A stretch of 64,000 nt of DNA from a virus. Below, in pieces: positions 23,313-31,461 of the stretch. The translations under genes and the position numbers were made by a program. Below the pieces are notes generated by a model. That model was not told the DNA's origin, did not search any database, and worked only from the letters and a program-made list of their open reading frames with translations. Location of the stretch: positions 62,001-126,000 of the IMG/VR virus record IMGVR_UViG_3300042878_001497; one strand, given 5' to 3'. Each line of letters begins with the position of its first letter. Position 1 is the first letter of the stretch.

Positions 23313-24849
23313 ATGGAAAATAGCGTTAATATTTCTAATTGCATGGTTCAAAGGGTATAGTCAGTATATCTATACCTACACCGATCCTTGCACAGGAATA
23401 CTTAACTCTGTTACCATTACCCAGCCATCAGGCTCTGTAACGCTCTTTTATGCCGGACAATACAATACTTTTACAGCAGCCCAGCTACAGGCCGGAGCCT
23501 TCGAGCTTTGGGTACAAAGTGTTAATGCAAGTGTGCCTGCAGGAAGTAACCCCTGCGCTGGAGGCGGGGGTACTATCACAACAGGATCAAATGCAGCTAT
23601 TGGCACTAATACGGTCAATAACGTATCAGGCATAGTTAGTATCGCCGCCAGTCTAGGCGGGAACATAGGATCATCCGCTATTCCGGGCGGAGGTGTAGCA
23701 GGTGGTGGAACTTCAAATACAAATAATAATGACAATGGTTCGAATTCTTCTGGTAGCAGCTCTAGTAGTTCTGGGAATGGCGGTAGTAGTTCTGGGTCTA
23801 GCTCCGGTAGCTCCGGAACAGGCTCTACAGGCAGTGGAGGGAGCACTGGTGGGAGTGGCGGTAGCGGTAGTACTGGTGGCGGTGGCTCTGGCTCGGGTTC
23901 TGGCGGAGGTTCCGGAGGAGGTTCAGGAACTGGAGGCTCTGGTTCTTCAGGCGGCTCAGGCTCAGGCGGTTCGGGATCGGGTGGTTCGGGATCAGGTCAA
24001 CCTTCCTCCGGTCAGGGTGAAGGCGGAGGAGGATCTATTCCATCTTCAGGAGGAGGAGGCTCGACTGAGGGCGGTGGTACGGAATCAGGAGCAGTCGGTG
24101 GGCAAGAAAACACAACCTCAGCATCAGGTGGGGAGTCTGAAAGCTCGTCAAATGGCAATGGTGGTGGTAAAAGCGGCGGCGGAGGTCAAAAGCAAAAAAG
24201 CAGGCAAGAGAAAGTAGGTAGAGGAGCTCTCATAGGCTCCGGTGACTTTGTCGCCATCAGAAACTCCGGCAACATCAGGGACACGGGTCAGGATAATTTT
24301 AGGTTCAACTCCTCCATCACCCATGTCAATACCAAGCAAAACTTTATCAAAGGAGTTAATCTGAATTACACTACCGGTGAGAATGTTCTGAATACTACTC
24401 TATATGGTTCTTATAAAGCTAAAGGGTTTATGGGGGTATTCTCCAATTCGGTGATGACTAACTTTAAGACCGATTGGTTTAATACAACCACAGCTCTAGC
24501 AGCTCAAAAAGCAGGACCTGCTACAATGATGTTGGGTACTAATTTTACTGCCGGGCAGCTGGGGAAGAGCTGGTTCCGGAACTGGTCCATAGTCGGAGGA
24601 GGATTTACAAACTTTAAAGGAGGAAAATCAATAGGTGGAAACGTAATGCTGTTGGGCGTATATTCACCTTATATCTTCTACTACCAAGGTCAGTGGTACA
24701 GTTCAGGAATGCTACTAGTACCTCTAGCTAACATAGATTTTAAATTAACTGATAAGTTCAAATGGAGTATTTCATTCTCAGGAGCTTATCAATGGAATGC
24801 AGAAATACTTAATTACCAGATATCAACAGGAACAAAAATACTGTTATGA
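23302..24849 (+). CDS. exported Gly/Ser-rich protein with C-terminal barrel-like domain
   Basis: 515 residues. Signal peptide at 1-20 (KWKIALIFLIAWFKGYSQ). A small N-terminal domain with two cysteines (TDPCTG, NPCAGG) is followed by about 190 residues of Gly/Ser low complexity (about 115-305). Residues 310-515 alternate hydrophobic and polar positions with many aromatics, as in outer-membrane barrels. The layout, a passenger-like flexible region plus a barrel, recalls surface proteins. It overlaps neighbours by 11 and 4 bases. Confidence 0.65.
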   Translation: MDGKWKIALIFLIAWFKGYSQYIYTYTDPCTGILNSVTITQPSGSVTLFYAGQYNTFTAAQLQAGAFELWVQSVNASVPAGSNPCAGGGGTITTGSNAAIGTNTVNNVSGIVSIAASLGGNIGSSAIPGGGVAGGGTSNTNNNDNGSNSSGSSSSSSGNGGSSSGSSSGSSGTGSTGSGGSTGGSGGSGSTGGGGSGSGSGGGSGGGSGTGGSGSSGGSGSGGSGSGGSGSGQPSSGQGEGGGGSIPSSGGGGSTEGGGTESGAVGGQENTTSASGGESESSSNGNGGGKSGGGGQKQKSRQEKVGRGALIGSGDFVAIRNSGNIRDTGQDNFRFNSSITHVNTKQNFIKGVNLNYTTGENVLNTTLYGSYKAKGFMGVFSNSVMTNFKTDWFNTTTALAAQKAGPATMMLGTNFTAGQLGKSWFRNWSIVGGGFTNFKGGKSIGGNVMLLGVYSPYIFYYQGQWYSSGMLLVPLANIDFKLTDKFKWSISFSGAYQWNAEILNYQISTGTKILL

Positions 24850-25664
24850 AAAAATTTTTACTACTCATCTTAATACCTTTCAATGTCTTTGCCCAGACTA
24901 CCCAAGAGGGCTCTGAATCAGTCTCGGAGTGGACTTCAATTCAGTACGTTGATCTTGATAACGACATCATTAGTAGTTCAAGCCTATCCTTCGGGTTCCT
25001 AGGTCAGTTTAGTATCTTCAGCTATAATCTCGCCTACCAGCTTAAGAATAAGAATCACACCAACGGGTTCTTCCTTTCAAGGACTCCTTCATTTAATTTT
25101 ACTAAGTTCGGCTACAACTACATCAGAGAGAAAGAATTCCCTAACGGCCTGCTTAGAACCAACACATACAGCCTCACGATAGGAGGGAGTGATGTAGGAG
25201 TGAATACAATTTCAGTTACTCCTTTCCTTAATCAGACTTACCAGAAGAGTAGCTACAAGCTAGGGTACACTTTGTTTGTGAAGGATAATAGCTGGGACGG
25301 GTTTCAATTCCTTGATACTTACATCCCGGCAGGCTTCCAGACTAAGTTCAGTGTCATGCTCTTAGGAATGAAAGAGTTTCAAGCAGGAAGATGGGTGGCA
25401 AGACCTGAGATCTTTATGTTGTCATCTCTTAGAACCCACTTTAAACATTTAGAGGACTCGGAAGATTATTTAGATATCTGGTTTTGGAATAGAACTAACT
25501 TGACTACTTACTTCGGTACTACTATTCAATACAATGTTACTGATGTATTTGCATTTGCTACGAAGTTTAGAACTAGTTATACTTATGATATATCTGATAT
25601 AGAGAATGGATACAGCAAAACCACGCCTTATATCGTTTCAATAGGCGCTAATTATGACTTCTAA
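24846..25664 (+). CDS. outer-membrane beta-barrel protein
   Basis: 272 residues with signal peptide 1-17 (KKFLLLILIPFNVFAQ) and about ten amphipathic strands. It ends with GANYDF, a terminal phenylalanine as required by the BAM system. Start overlaps the previous stop (ATGA). Likely inserted into the host outer membrane together with the preceding barrel-like protein; ligand unknown. Confidence 0.7.
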   Translation: MKKFLLLILIPFNVFAQTTQEGSESVSEWTSIQYVDLDNDIISSSSLSFGFLGQFSIFSYNLAYQLKNKNHTNGFFLSRTPSFNFTKFGYNYIREKEFPNGLLRTNTYSLTIGGSDVGVNTISVTPFLNQTYQKSSYKLGYTLFVKDNSWDGFQFLDTYIPAGFQTKFSVMLLGMKEFQAGRWVARPEIFMLSSLRTHFKHLEDSEDYLDIWFWNRTNLTTYFGTTIQYNVTDVFAFATKFRTSYTYDISDIENGYSKTTPYIVSIGANYDF

Positions 25665-26649
25665 GGTTCTTATCACTTCAGCTTTTGTATTCCTGGTACA
25701 GTTACTAGGTCTCTCTCAGACCTTTACTCACTCGGGTGCTATAAGGACCGAAGGCAATATAGGAGTTCCAGGAGTAACAGTCAACCTTTATAAAAGAGTC
25801 ACCCCAGTCATTACAGGTTTTACAAATCAGCAGAACTACAACGGTCATTCCTACTACAGGTCAACAGGTTCAGCATTTTGGTCAGCAGCCAAAGCTGCCT
25901 GTGACAACATGGGTGGACATCTAGTAACAGTCACCACGCAGGCTGAAAATAACTTTATATTTGGGTTATGGCCATCGGGTTGGATAGGATTAACCGATGA
26001 AGTAAATGAAGGAGTATGGAGATGGGTTACCGGTGAAGCTTACTCTTACACTTCTTGGAACCCTGGAGAGCCAAACAACGCAGGTAATGAAGACTACGTT
26101 CAGTTTGTCGGTAATGGAAAATGGAATGACCTACCTAACAATGTAAACTTGCCCTATGTTTTAGAGTTTGAATACATAGTTACTACTACTGCCTGGACTA
26201 TTCAAGCCACATCAGTCACTAATTTAAATGGGCAGTATTCTTTCTCCCAACCCACCAATCCTTCCGTTGAGTGGTATATCGAAGTAGTAGTTCCTACTGT
26301 AACTTCTAATCTTACTTCTGCAGATTTTGAAGGAGTGGGTGATGTTGTAACTCAGAAAGTTACCTTAAGACCCTTCCACTATCACAAGTACGATTTAAAC
26401 CTTGAAGGAAAGATTACTACTGCCGATATTTGCATTATAGCTGATAGAATTAACGGAGCACCTTTTACTAAAAGCACATTGCTTTTTACAAATGCTCAAT
26501 GGACTAGCCTTAATAGCGGTTCTTCAAACCTAATGGGTTCAATACCTGGCTTGCAATCTAACTTTACCTTTACTCCTACTTCAGGAGGTATAAGCAACTT
26601 CTATTTATTATCGCCTGGATACTCTAACCAAGCCACGTTACAATACTAA
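25654..26649 (+). CDS. exported C-type lectin with dockerin-like segment
   Basis: 331 residues. Signal peptide at 1-22. Residues about 65-175 are a C-type lectin fold: HSYYRSTGSAFWSAAKAAC, GGHLVTV, GWIGLTDE, then EPNN and WND, the Ca2+-dependent mannose-type motifs. A later segment (about 245-270), YDLNLEGKITTADICIIADRING, resembles one dockerin repeat. No T9SS signal at the C terminus. It would bind glycans outside the cell or on the virion. Overlaps the barrel gene by 11 bases. Confidence 0.75.
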   Translation: MTSKVLITSAFVFLVQLLGLSQTFTHSGAIRTEGNIGVPGVTVNLYKRVTPVITGFTNQQNYNGHSYYRSTGSAFWSAAKAACDNMGGHLVTVTTQAENNFIFGLWPSGWIGLTDEVNEGVWRWVTGEAYSYTSWNPGEPNNAGNEDYVQFVGNGKWNDLPNNVNLPYVLEFEYIVTTTAWTIQATSVTNLNGQYSFSQPTNPSVEWYIEVVVPTVTSNLTSADFEGVGDVVTQKVTLRPFHYHKYDLNLEGKITTADICIIADRINGAPFTKSTLLFTNAQWTSLNSGSSNLMGSIPGLQSNFTFTPTSGGISNFYLLSPGYSNQATLQY

Positions 26650-26658
26650 GTCAATATC

Positions 26659-27081
26659 ATGATCAATCCAATCCTTACTATGTGCTTTTACGTCGCTACG
26701 GTGACTTCAAATGCCAACCTTGCCGGTATCGACAATCAAAAATTTACTTTCGGACTAAGACAAATCACCGAGGACGTTCTCAATGAAAGAGGAAATCCTT
26801 TATGCCCGGAAAGCGATCTTAATGCAAGTCCGATCTACGTTACAGTAACTGAAATTAAAGCTCCTACTCAAGGAATTAGAATCGGACCTTTTGAATTCAA
26901 ACAAAAGAAAACAATCGTTGAGGTAGATATTGCAATCGGTTCATCAGTCTATCACGGAGTAGGAAAAGCTAATACAAACGTTGCTGCTACATTAATGCAG
27001 CTGCAAGATGAAAATCTTCCTTTCGAAAGAACAGAATTTTCAGTAGCTGTTAAAAAAGCTATTGTGGATGCCCTAGACTAG
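26659..27081 (+). CDS. hypothetical protein of the surface module
   Basis: 140 residues. Short hydrophobic start (ILTMCFYVATVTS) that could be a weak signal or lipobox, then a beta-rich body with IRIGPFEFKQKKTIVEVDIAIG and a C-terminal helix (ERTEFSVAVKKAIVDAL). That strand-then-helix ending is faintly like CsgG or Lpo-type periplasmic lipoproteins. I do not claim a family. Confidence 0.55.
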   Translation: MINPILTMCFYVATVTSNANLAGIDNQKFTFGLRQITEDVLNERGNPLCPESDLNASPIYVTVTEIKAPTQGIRIGPFEFKQKKTIVEVDIAIGSSVYHGVGKANTNVAATLMQLQDENLPFERTEFSVAVKKAIVDALD

Positions 27082-27094
27082 GTCTATTTATACC
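27062..27094 (+). promoter_or_regulatory. promoter of the TATTTATA class, before the lysis genes
   Basis: TTG at 27062, N20, TATTTATACC. It overlaps the end of the previous gene and precedes the lysis cassette by about 65 bases. Confidence 0.5.
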
Positions 27095-27158
27095 AAAGGG
27101 TTGCCGTCAATTGTTTTCTTAATCAGTTCTATAAGTTAAACTTTTTAAATAACAATTT

Positions 27159-27401
27159 ATGGCATTTTGGGACATTTTTAAAGATAAAAATGACTTCAAC
27201 GAGAAAACAATCGTTGGCTTTTTATCATTCTCGGTGATGGCTATCTTCGCTGGAGCTGACATCGTTACAGGTATTTTAGGTAACCAACTGGTAATCAGTG
27301 ATACTATCTTCAATTCATTTGTAATGATCACTCTAGGTGCATTTGGTATCGCCGAAGCAGGAAAGATCTTCGGAGGAAAGAAAGAAGAAAATAACGATTA
27401 A
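27159..27401 (+). CDS. two-helix membrane protein, possible holin
   Basis: 80 residues: hydrophobic helices at about 17-38 (TIVGFLSFSVMAIFAGADIVTG) and 45-68, charged ends, and KKEENND tail. It is 10 bases upstream of the endolysin gene. Length and topology fit a class II holin. A second holin candidate follows the endolysin, so one of the two could instead be an antiholin or a structural membrane protein. Confidence 0.6.
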   Translation: MAFWDIFKDKNDFNEKTIVGFLSFSVMAIFAGADIVTGILGNQLVISDTIFNSFVMITLGAFGIAEAGKIFGGKKEENND

Positions 27402-27411
27402 AAATTAAACT

Positions 27412-28023
27412 ATGAGCTTAAAAAGTTTACAAGAGAAGATGGGCATAGCCGCTGATGGCGCTTTTGGTCCCGGAACAATGAAGAAGGCAATGGAGTTTTA
27501 TAAGTTGACTCCAGTTAGAGCTGCACACTTCTTCGCTCAAACAGCCCACGAAACAGGAGGCTTTAAAGCATTTTCAGAGAACCTAAACTACTCCGCCCAA
27601 GGCCTGCAAGGTATCTTCGGCAAGTACTTCCCCGGTAACCTCGAAGAGTCTTACGCCCGCCAGCCTGAAAAGATTGCAAACCGAGTCTACGCCGACAGGA
27701 TGGGCAACGGAGCCGAAGCATCAGGGGATGGATACAAGTTCAGAGGCAGAGGAGCTCTTCAGTTGACTGGTAAAGCCAACTACGAAGCATTTGCAAAGTA
27801 CTTAGGCAATGACGAGGTCTTGACTAACCCTGATACGGTTGCTACTAAATACGCTTTTGAATCAGCTATGTTTTTCTTTGAAAGAAATAAGCTATGGACT
27901 ATCTGTGATAAGGGCATCAACGATGCAGCTATCCTGGAACTGACCAAGCGCATCAACGGCGGTACTCACGGACTTGAAGACAGAAATGCCAAGACTAAGA
28001 AGTACTACGAATACGTGAAGTAA
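27412..28023 (+). CDS. endolysin, GH19 chitinase/lysozyme family
   Basis: 203 residues. A short N-terminal part (residues 4-30, LQEKMGIAADGAFGPGT) looks like a reduced peptidoglycan-binding repeat. The GH19 catalytic domain follows: AHFFAQTAHETGGF with the acid Glu47, YFPGN near 82, and GDGYKFRGRGALQLTGKANY near 108-127. It should cleave cell-wall glycan at lysis. It ends TAATG against the downstream holin. Confidence 0.92.
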   Translation: MSLKSLQEKMGIAADGAFGPGTMKKAMEFYKLTPVRAAHFFAQTAHETGGFKAFSENLNYSAQGLQGIFGKYFPGNLEESYARQPEKIANRVYADRMGNGAEASGDGYKFRGRGALQLTGKANYEAFAKYLGNDEVLTNPDTVATKYAFESAMFFFERNKLWTICDKGINDAAILELTKRINGGTHGLEDRNAKTKKYYEYVK

Positions 28024-28439
28024 TGAAACCAACAGCCATATTTTTGTCTATCGCCACCACACTTTCATTCGGATGCTCTTATTTTCTAGAGCTGACAATG
28101 GGTAACTTTGAGCAGTACCTTGCTCTAATTGCTGTGGTGTTTGTAGATGGATTTTTTGGCATCATTGCTGGAATCAAGAGAGAAGGTTTTAAGACCTTTA
28201 AAGCTGTTAGAGTACTACAAAGAACAATAGTATGGGTAATGTTCCTAACTGTTATCCTGATGGTCGAAAGAGGCTTTGCAGGAACTAGTTGGTTATCTGA
28301 AACCATTATCGTACCTTTCATTCTACTTCAGCTTATAAGTGCTCTTAAGAACGCTTCGATGTCTGGCTTTATCCATATAGGGGACTTAAATAAGATCTTA
28401 GATCGAATAGATCCTCACAAAGGAGAAAGAAAAGAATAA
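28023..28439 (+). CDS. holin, phage_holin_4-like
   Basis: 138 residues with hydrophobic segments at about 5-27, 32-50, 68-84 and 95-108. FVDGFFGIIAGIKREGFKTFKAVR near residue 40 resembles the conserved segment of holin_4-type (toxin secretion/lysis) proteins. It follows the endolysin with a 1-base overlap and is followed by a terminator, so the lysis cassette ends here. Confidence 0.75.
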   Translation: MKPTAIFLSIATTLSFGCSYFLELTMGNFEQYLALIAVVFVDGFFGIIAGIKREGFKTFKAVRVLQRTIVWVMFLTVILMVERGFAGTSWLSETIIVPFILLQLISALKNASMSGFIHIGDLNKILDRIDPHKGERKE

Positions 28440-28455
28440 AAAGTTTAAAGAGCCC

Positions 28456-28488
28456 TTGCTTCGCAGGGGCTTTTTTCGTATATTAAGG
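28456..28488 (+). promoter_or_regulatory. promoter with nested terminator
   Basis: The hairpin GCCC-ttgcttcgca-GGGGC followed by six T at 28471-28476 ends the lysis unit. Its loop contains the TTG of the next promoter: TTG at 28456, N20, TATATTAAGG. ATG 28491 follows after 2 bases. Confidence 0.7.
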
Positions 28489-28490
28489 TT

Positions 28491-28850
28491 ATGAGCGAAG
28501 ATAAAAATATATACGAAAGAGGCGCAGTCGAGATCCTCAAGGAAGAATACCCGACTATCTACTACGGCTACATTCAGATTCAAGCAGAGCAGTTAGAGCT
28601 CTTTGCAAAGAAGCATTTAGATTACGGAATGCATAACATCACTGCAGGTACTCAACTTGCTAACGAAGATGAGATTGGCTTTGCATTGACCGGACTCTGG
28701 TACCGAATCTCAGATAAGGTTAACCGCTGGAAGAATCTGCTGATTAATCGACGTAGTGTACAGAATGAATCCTTAATGGATACTTATCAAGACCTGGCTA
28801 ACTACGGCATCATTGCTCAGTTAGTGGCTCGAGGTATGTGGAAGAAGTAA
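28491..28850 (+). CDS. Nmad1/DUF1599-like protein
   Basis: 119 residues. KKHLDYGMHNI near residue 39, LTGLWYRISDKVNRWKNLL near 64 and SLMDTYQDLANYGIIAQL near 93 match my memory of DUF1599, renamed Nmad1 for its association with nucleotide modification. The all-helical layout resembles MazG-like folds. Given the 7-deazaguanine operon, a link to modified nucleotides is attractive but unproven. Starts almost at the expected transcript 5' end. Confidence 0.7.
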   Translation: MSEDKNIYERGAVEILKEEYPTIYYGYIQIQAEQLELFAKKHLDYGMHNITAGTQLANEDEIGFALTGLWYRISDKVNRWKNLLINRRSVQNESLMDTYQDLANYGIIAQLVARGMWKK

Positions 28851-28851
28851 A

Positions 28852-29790
28852 ATGGCTAAGAAGAAACTCCCTAAGGAGGTAAGCCTGGTTCGTGAATACA
28901 AAGTAGAGAAGTACGACACAAAGGAGAACAAAAACATCTCCTACAGTCAATACTCAATCTACAGTACTTGTCCACATCAGTGGTATCTTTCGTATCCGAA
29001 AAAGCTAGCACCTTATACTCCTAGCATTCATACAGTCTTTGGAACTGCTCTACACGAGACAGCTCAGAACTGGTTGGATGTACTTTACAACCAATCGGTA
29101 AAGGCTGCTACTGAAATCGATCTATCAGAGTATCTGATTGACCGAATGAAGAAGACTTACAAGAAAGAAAGATTTAATAACGGACACAAAGACTTTACAA
29201 CTCCTCAGGAGCTTCAAGAGTTTCACAACGACGGAGTAGCCATAATGGACTACCTAAAAAAGAAACGTTCGATATACTTTAGCACAAAAGGAACTTACCT
29301 GGTAGGAGTAGAGGTGCCGCTGGTACAGCAGCTTAAGACTGGATTGTACTTCAAAGCCTATCTTGATCTGGTCTTCTACAATGAAGTTACAGGAAAGTAT
29401 TTGATCTTAGATATCAAGACTTCGACTAAGGGTTGGAGTGATTACGAAAAGAAAAGCGATACTAAGATCTCTCAGGTACTATTCTACAAAGAGTTCTTTG
29501 CCAAGCAATTCAATACCGATGTAGAGAACATCGATGTAGAATTCTTTATCGTACGTAGAAAGATTTACGAAGGAGGAGAGTTTGTACCCAAAAGAGTACA
29601 GCAATTCAGACCTGCTTCAGGAAAGATTAAGCGAGGTCAGGCGATGTCCGGCTTAAATAGATTTGTAGAAGAAGCATTTTCGGATACAGGAGAATATCTT
29701 GAGAAAGACTATAATAAGAATGCATCTAAAAACAACTGTAGATTCTGTCCGTTTAACAAAAGCCCTCTCTGTAGCGCAGCTATTTTATAA
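28852..29790 (+). CDS. Cas4/RecB-like PD-(D/E)XK nuclease with Fe-S cysteines
   Basis: 312 residues. SQYSIYSTCPHQWYLSY near 27 and VFGTALHETAQNWL near 61 are the N-terminal Cas4/AddB motifs. The core is YLILDIKTSTKGW (D-x-K, about 183) and QVLFYKEF (about 206). The final cysteines CRFCPFNKSPLC (near 300) with the early CPH cysteine would hold an iron-sulfur cluster. No other CRISPR gene or array is near, so it likely acts in phage recombination or end processing. Confidence 0.88.
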   Translation: MAKKKLPKEVSLVREYKVEKYDTKENKNISYSQYSIYSTCPHQWYLSYPKKLAPYTPSIHTVFGTALHETAQNWLDVLYNQSVKAATEIDLSEYLIDRMKKTYKKERFNNGHKDFTTPQELQEFHNDGVAIMDYLKKKRSIYFSTKGTYLVGVEVPLVQQLKTGLYFKAYLDLVFYNEVTGKYLILDIKTSTKGWSDYEKKSDTKISQVLFYKEFFAKQFNTDVENIDVEFFIVRRKIYEGGEFVPKRVQQFRPASGKIKRGQAMSGLNRFVEEAFSDTGEYLEKDYNKNASKNNCRFCPFNKSPLCSAAIL

Positions 29791-29798
29791 TTCCAAGC

Positions 29799-29806
29799 TA
29801 TTTATA
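29799..29806 (+). promoter_or_regulatory. TATTTATA box, promoter candidate
   Basis: CTATTTATATATG 32 bases before ATG 29831, leader ends AAAGGCTATG. No TTG at 20 bases. Confidence 0.35.
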
Positions 29807-29830
29807 TATGTATATAAACATATAAAGGCT

Positions 29831-30013
29831 ATGGACAACAAAAAGCTGACAAGCGTTAGAGTAGAACAGCAGTTATTCGACGAGTTTAAAGTTCAATGCG
29901 TACGCTATAAATTTTCTTTTCAAAAGTTGGCAGATAGAGCTATTTTTTTCTATCTTACAGACGATACGTTTAGAGACAAGGTACATAATCAGAACGATAT
30001 AAACTTAAAATAA
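29831..30013 (+). CDS. small ribbon-helix-helix-like protein
   Basis: 60 residues from ATG 29831; the longer upstream frame overlaps the nuclease gene and is ignored. KKLTSVRVEQQLFDEFKVQCVRYKFSFQKLADRAIFFYL has the strand-helix-helix pattern of MetJ/Arc-type DNA-binding proteins. It immediately precedes, and overlaps by 1 base, the first glycosyltransferase gene, so it could regulate that cluster. Confidence 0.6.
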   Translation: MDNKKLTSVRVEQQLFDEFKVQCVRYKFSFQKLADRAIFFYLTDDTFRDKVHNQNDINLK

Positions 30014-31461
30014 TGCAAGACAAATTTCGTTATGTTGAGCAGAAAGATCGAAAAAAGATTCTTCTGCTGTGTGATGATATAAGACTCCATTCCGGAGTCG
30101 CTACTATGGCAAGAGAGATTGTAGTAGGCACATCACATCACTTCAATTGGGTAAACTTAGGAGGTGCTATGAAGCATCCCGATGAAAAGAAAGCCTTTGA
30201 TCTCTCAGAAGATGTTAACAAGCAGACCGGTATAACAGATGCTTCAGTGAAGCTATATGCAACATCAGGCTACGGCACTATTGAGGTTATAAGAGAGCTT
30301 CTAAGAGTTGAAAAGCCTGACGCTATCATGCTCTTTACCGATCCTAGATACTGGGCTTGGTTGTTTGATATCGAAAGAGAGCTTAGAACAACAATGCCTC
30401 TCCTGTACTTAAACATTTGGGACGATTACCCTACCCCTCTTTACAATAAAGCTTATTACGAGTGCTGTGATCTTCTTATGTCTATTTCAAAACAGACTAA
30501 GAATATTAACGAGCTTGTGCTAGAAGATGCTGCTAAAGGTAAGGTACTTACTTATGTACCTCACGGTATTAACGAAGAGCACTTCTTCCCTATTACACCT
30601 GAGTCTAAGAATTACGACAAGTACCAGGAGTTCAAAAAGAGCATCTTTGAAGGAAAAGATATTGAGTTTGTAGCGTTCTGGAACTCTAGAAACATCCGAC
30701 GTAAATCACCGGGTGATGTTATTCTAGCCTATAGACAGTTCTGTGATCAAGTAGGTCCAGAGAAAGCAAAGAAATGTGCTCTAATTATGCACACCCAGCC
30801 TGTAGATGAAAACGGAACAGATCTTTACGCAGTTAGAGAAGCTATTTGCGATCCGAGCTACGTTAATGTATTCTTCTCTCAGGACAGATTAGGTCACGAG
30901 CAGATGAACTGGCTGTACAACCTCGCAGATGTTACTATGCTCATCTCTTCTAATGAAGGATGGGGCTTAAGCTTGACTGAATCTATGATGGCAGGTACTA
31001 TGATCATTGGTAACGTTACCGGTGGTATGCAAGACCAGATGAGATTTGTAGATGATAAAGGTCAGTGGTATACTCCTTCGCTTGAAATACCTTCCAACCA
31101 CATGGGTACTTATCTAGAGCATGGAGAGTGGGCTATGCCTGTCTACCCTTCCAACATCTCACTAGTAGGTTCGGTACCTACTCCGTACATCCACGATGAC
31201 AGATGCGACTTCAGAGATGTAGCTGATGTCCTTGAAAGAATCTACATATTGTCTCCCGAAGAAAGAAAGCAGAAAGGACTTGCCGGACGTGAATGGGTAA
31301 CATCAGACGAAGCAATGATGTCTGCTAAGAATATGTCCAAGAATGTGATTCTATCTATCGATCAAACATTTGAAAACTTTACACCTCGTAGCCGATACGA
31401 TGTGATTAAGGTTGAAGATCTTCCTACTAAATATGTAAAACACCCAATGGTATATGAGTAA
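30013..31461 (+). CDS. GT4-like glycosyltransferase
   Basis: 482 residues of GT-B type. N-terminal Rossmann half with HSGVATMAREIV near 27; C-terminal half with SSNEGWGLSLTESMMAGTMIIG (about 315), the nucleotide-sugar binding region containing the E-x7-E glutamates. First gene of a block in which nearly every gene overlaps the next. Donor and acceptor unknown. Confidence 0.8.
   Translation: MQDKFRYVEQKDRKKILLLCDDIRLHSGVATMAREIVVGTSHHFNWVNLGGAMKHPDEKKAFDLSEDVNKQTGITDASVKLYATSGYGTIEVIRELLRVEKPDAIMLFTDPRYWAWLFDIERELRTTMPLLYLNIWDDYPTPLYNKAYYECCDLLMSISKQTKNINELVLEDAAKGKVLTYVPHGINEEHFFPITPESKNYDKYQEFKKSIFEGKDIEFVAFWNSRNIRRKSPGDVILAYRQFCDQVGPEKAKKCALIMHTQPVDENGTDLYAVREAICDPSYVNVFFSQDRLGHEQMNWLYNLADVTMLISSNEGWGLSLTESMMAGTMIIGNVTGGMQDQMRFVDDKGQWYTPSLEIPSNHMGTYLEHGEWAMPVYPSNISLVGSVPTPYIHDDRCDFRDVADVLERIYILSPEERKQKGLAGREWVTSDEAMMSAKNMSKNVILSIDQTFENFTPRSRYDVIKVEDLPTKYVKHPMVYE

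Noticed and set aside
23448-24217. Long frames on the opposite strand and in another frame over the Gly/Ser-rich gene
   Set aside because: They are translations of the low-complexity stretch, with Pro/Leu- or Val/Ala-rich nonsense, and have no promoter or leader.
12879-27081. Bacterial chromosome joined by assembly error
   Set aside because: Promoter style, overlapping gene order and fibre genes continue through the block, and it runs directly into the phage lysis genes. A chimera cannot be fully excluded without read mapping.
28852-29790. CRISPR adaptation role for the Cas4-like nuclease
   Set aside because: No cas1, cas2 or array is visible; stand-alone Cas4-like nucleases are common in phages.
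29699-29830. Long form of the ribbon-helix-helix-like gene
   Set aside because: The extension overlaps the nuclease gene in another frame and gives a poor sequence; ATG 29831 follows its own A-rich leader.
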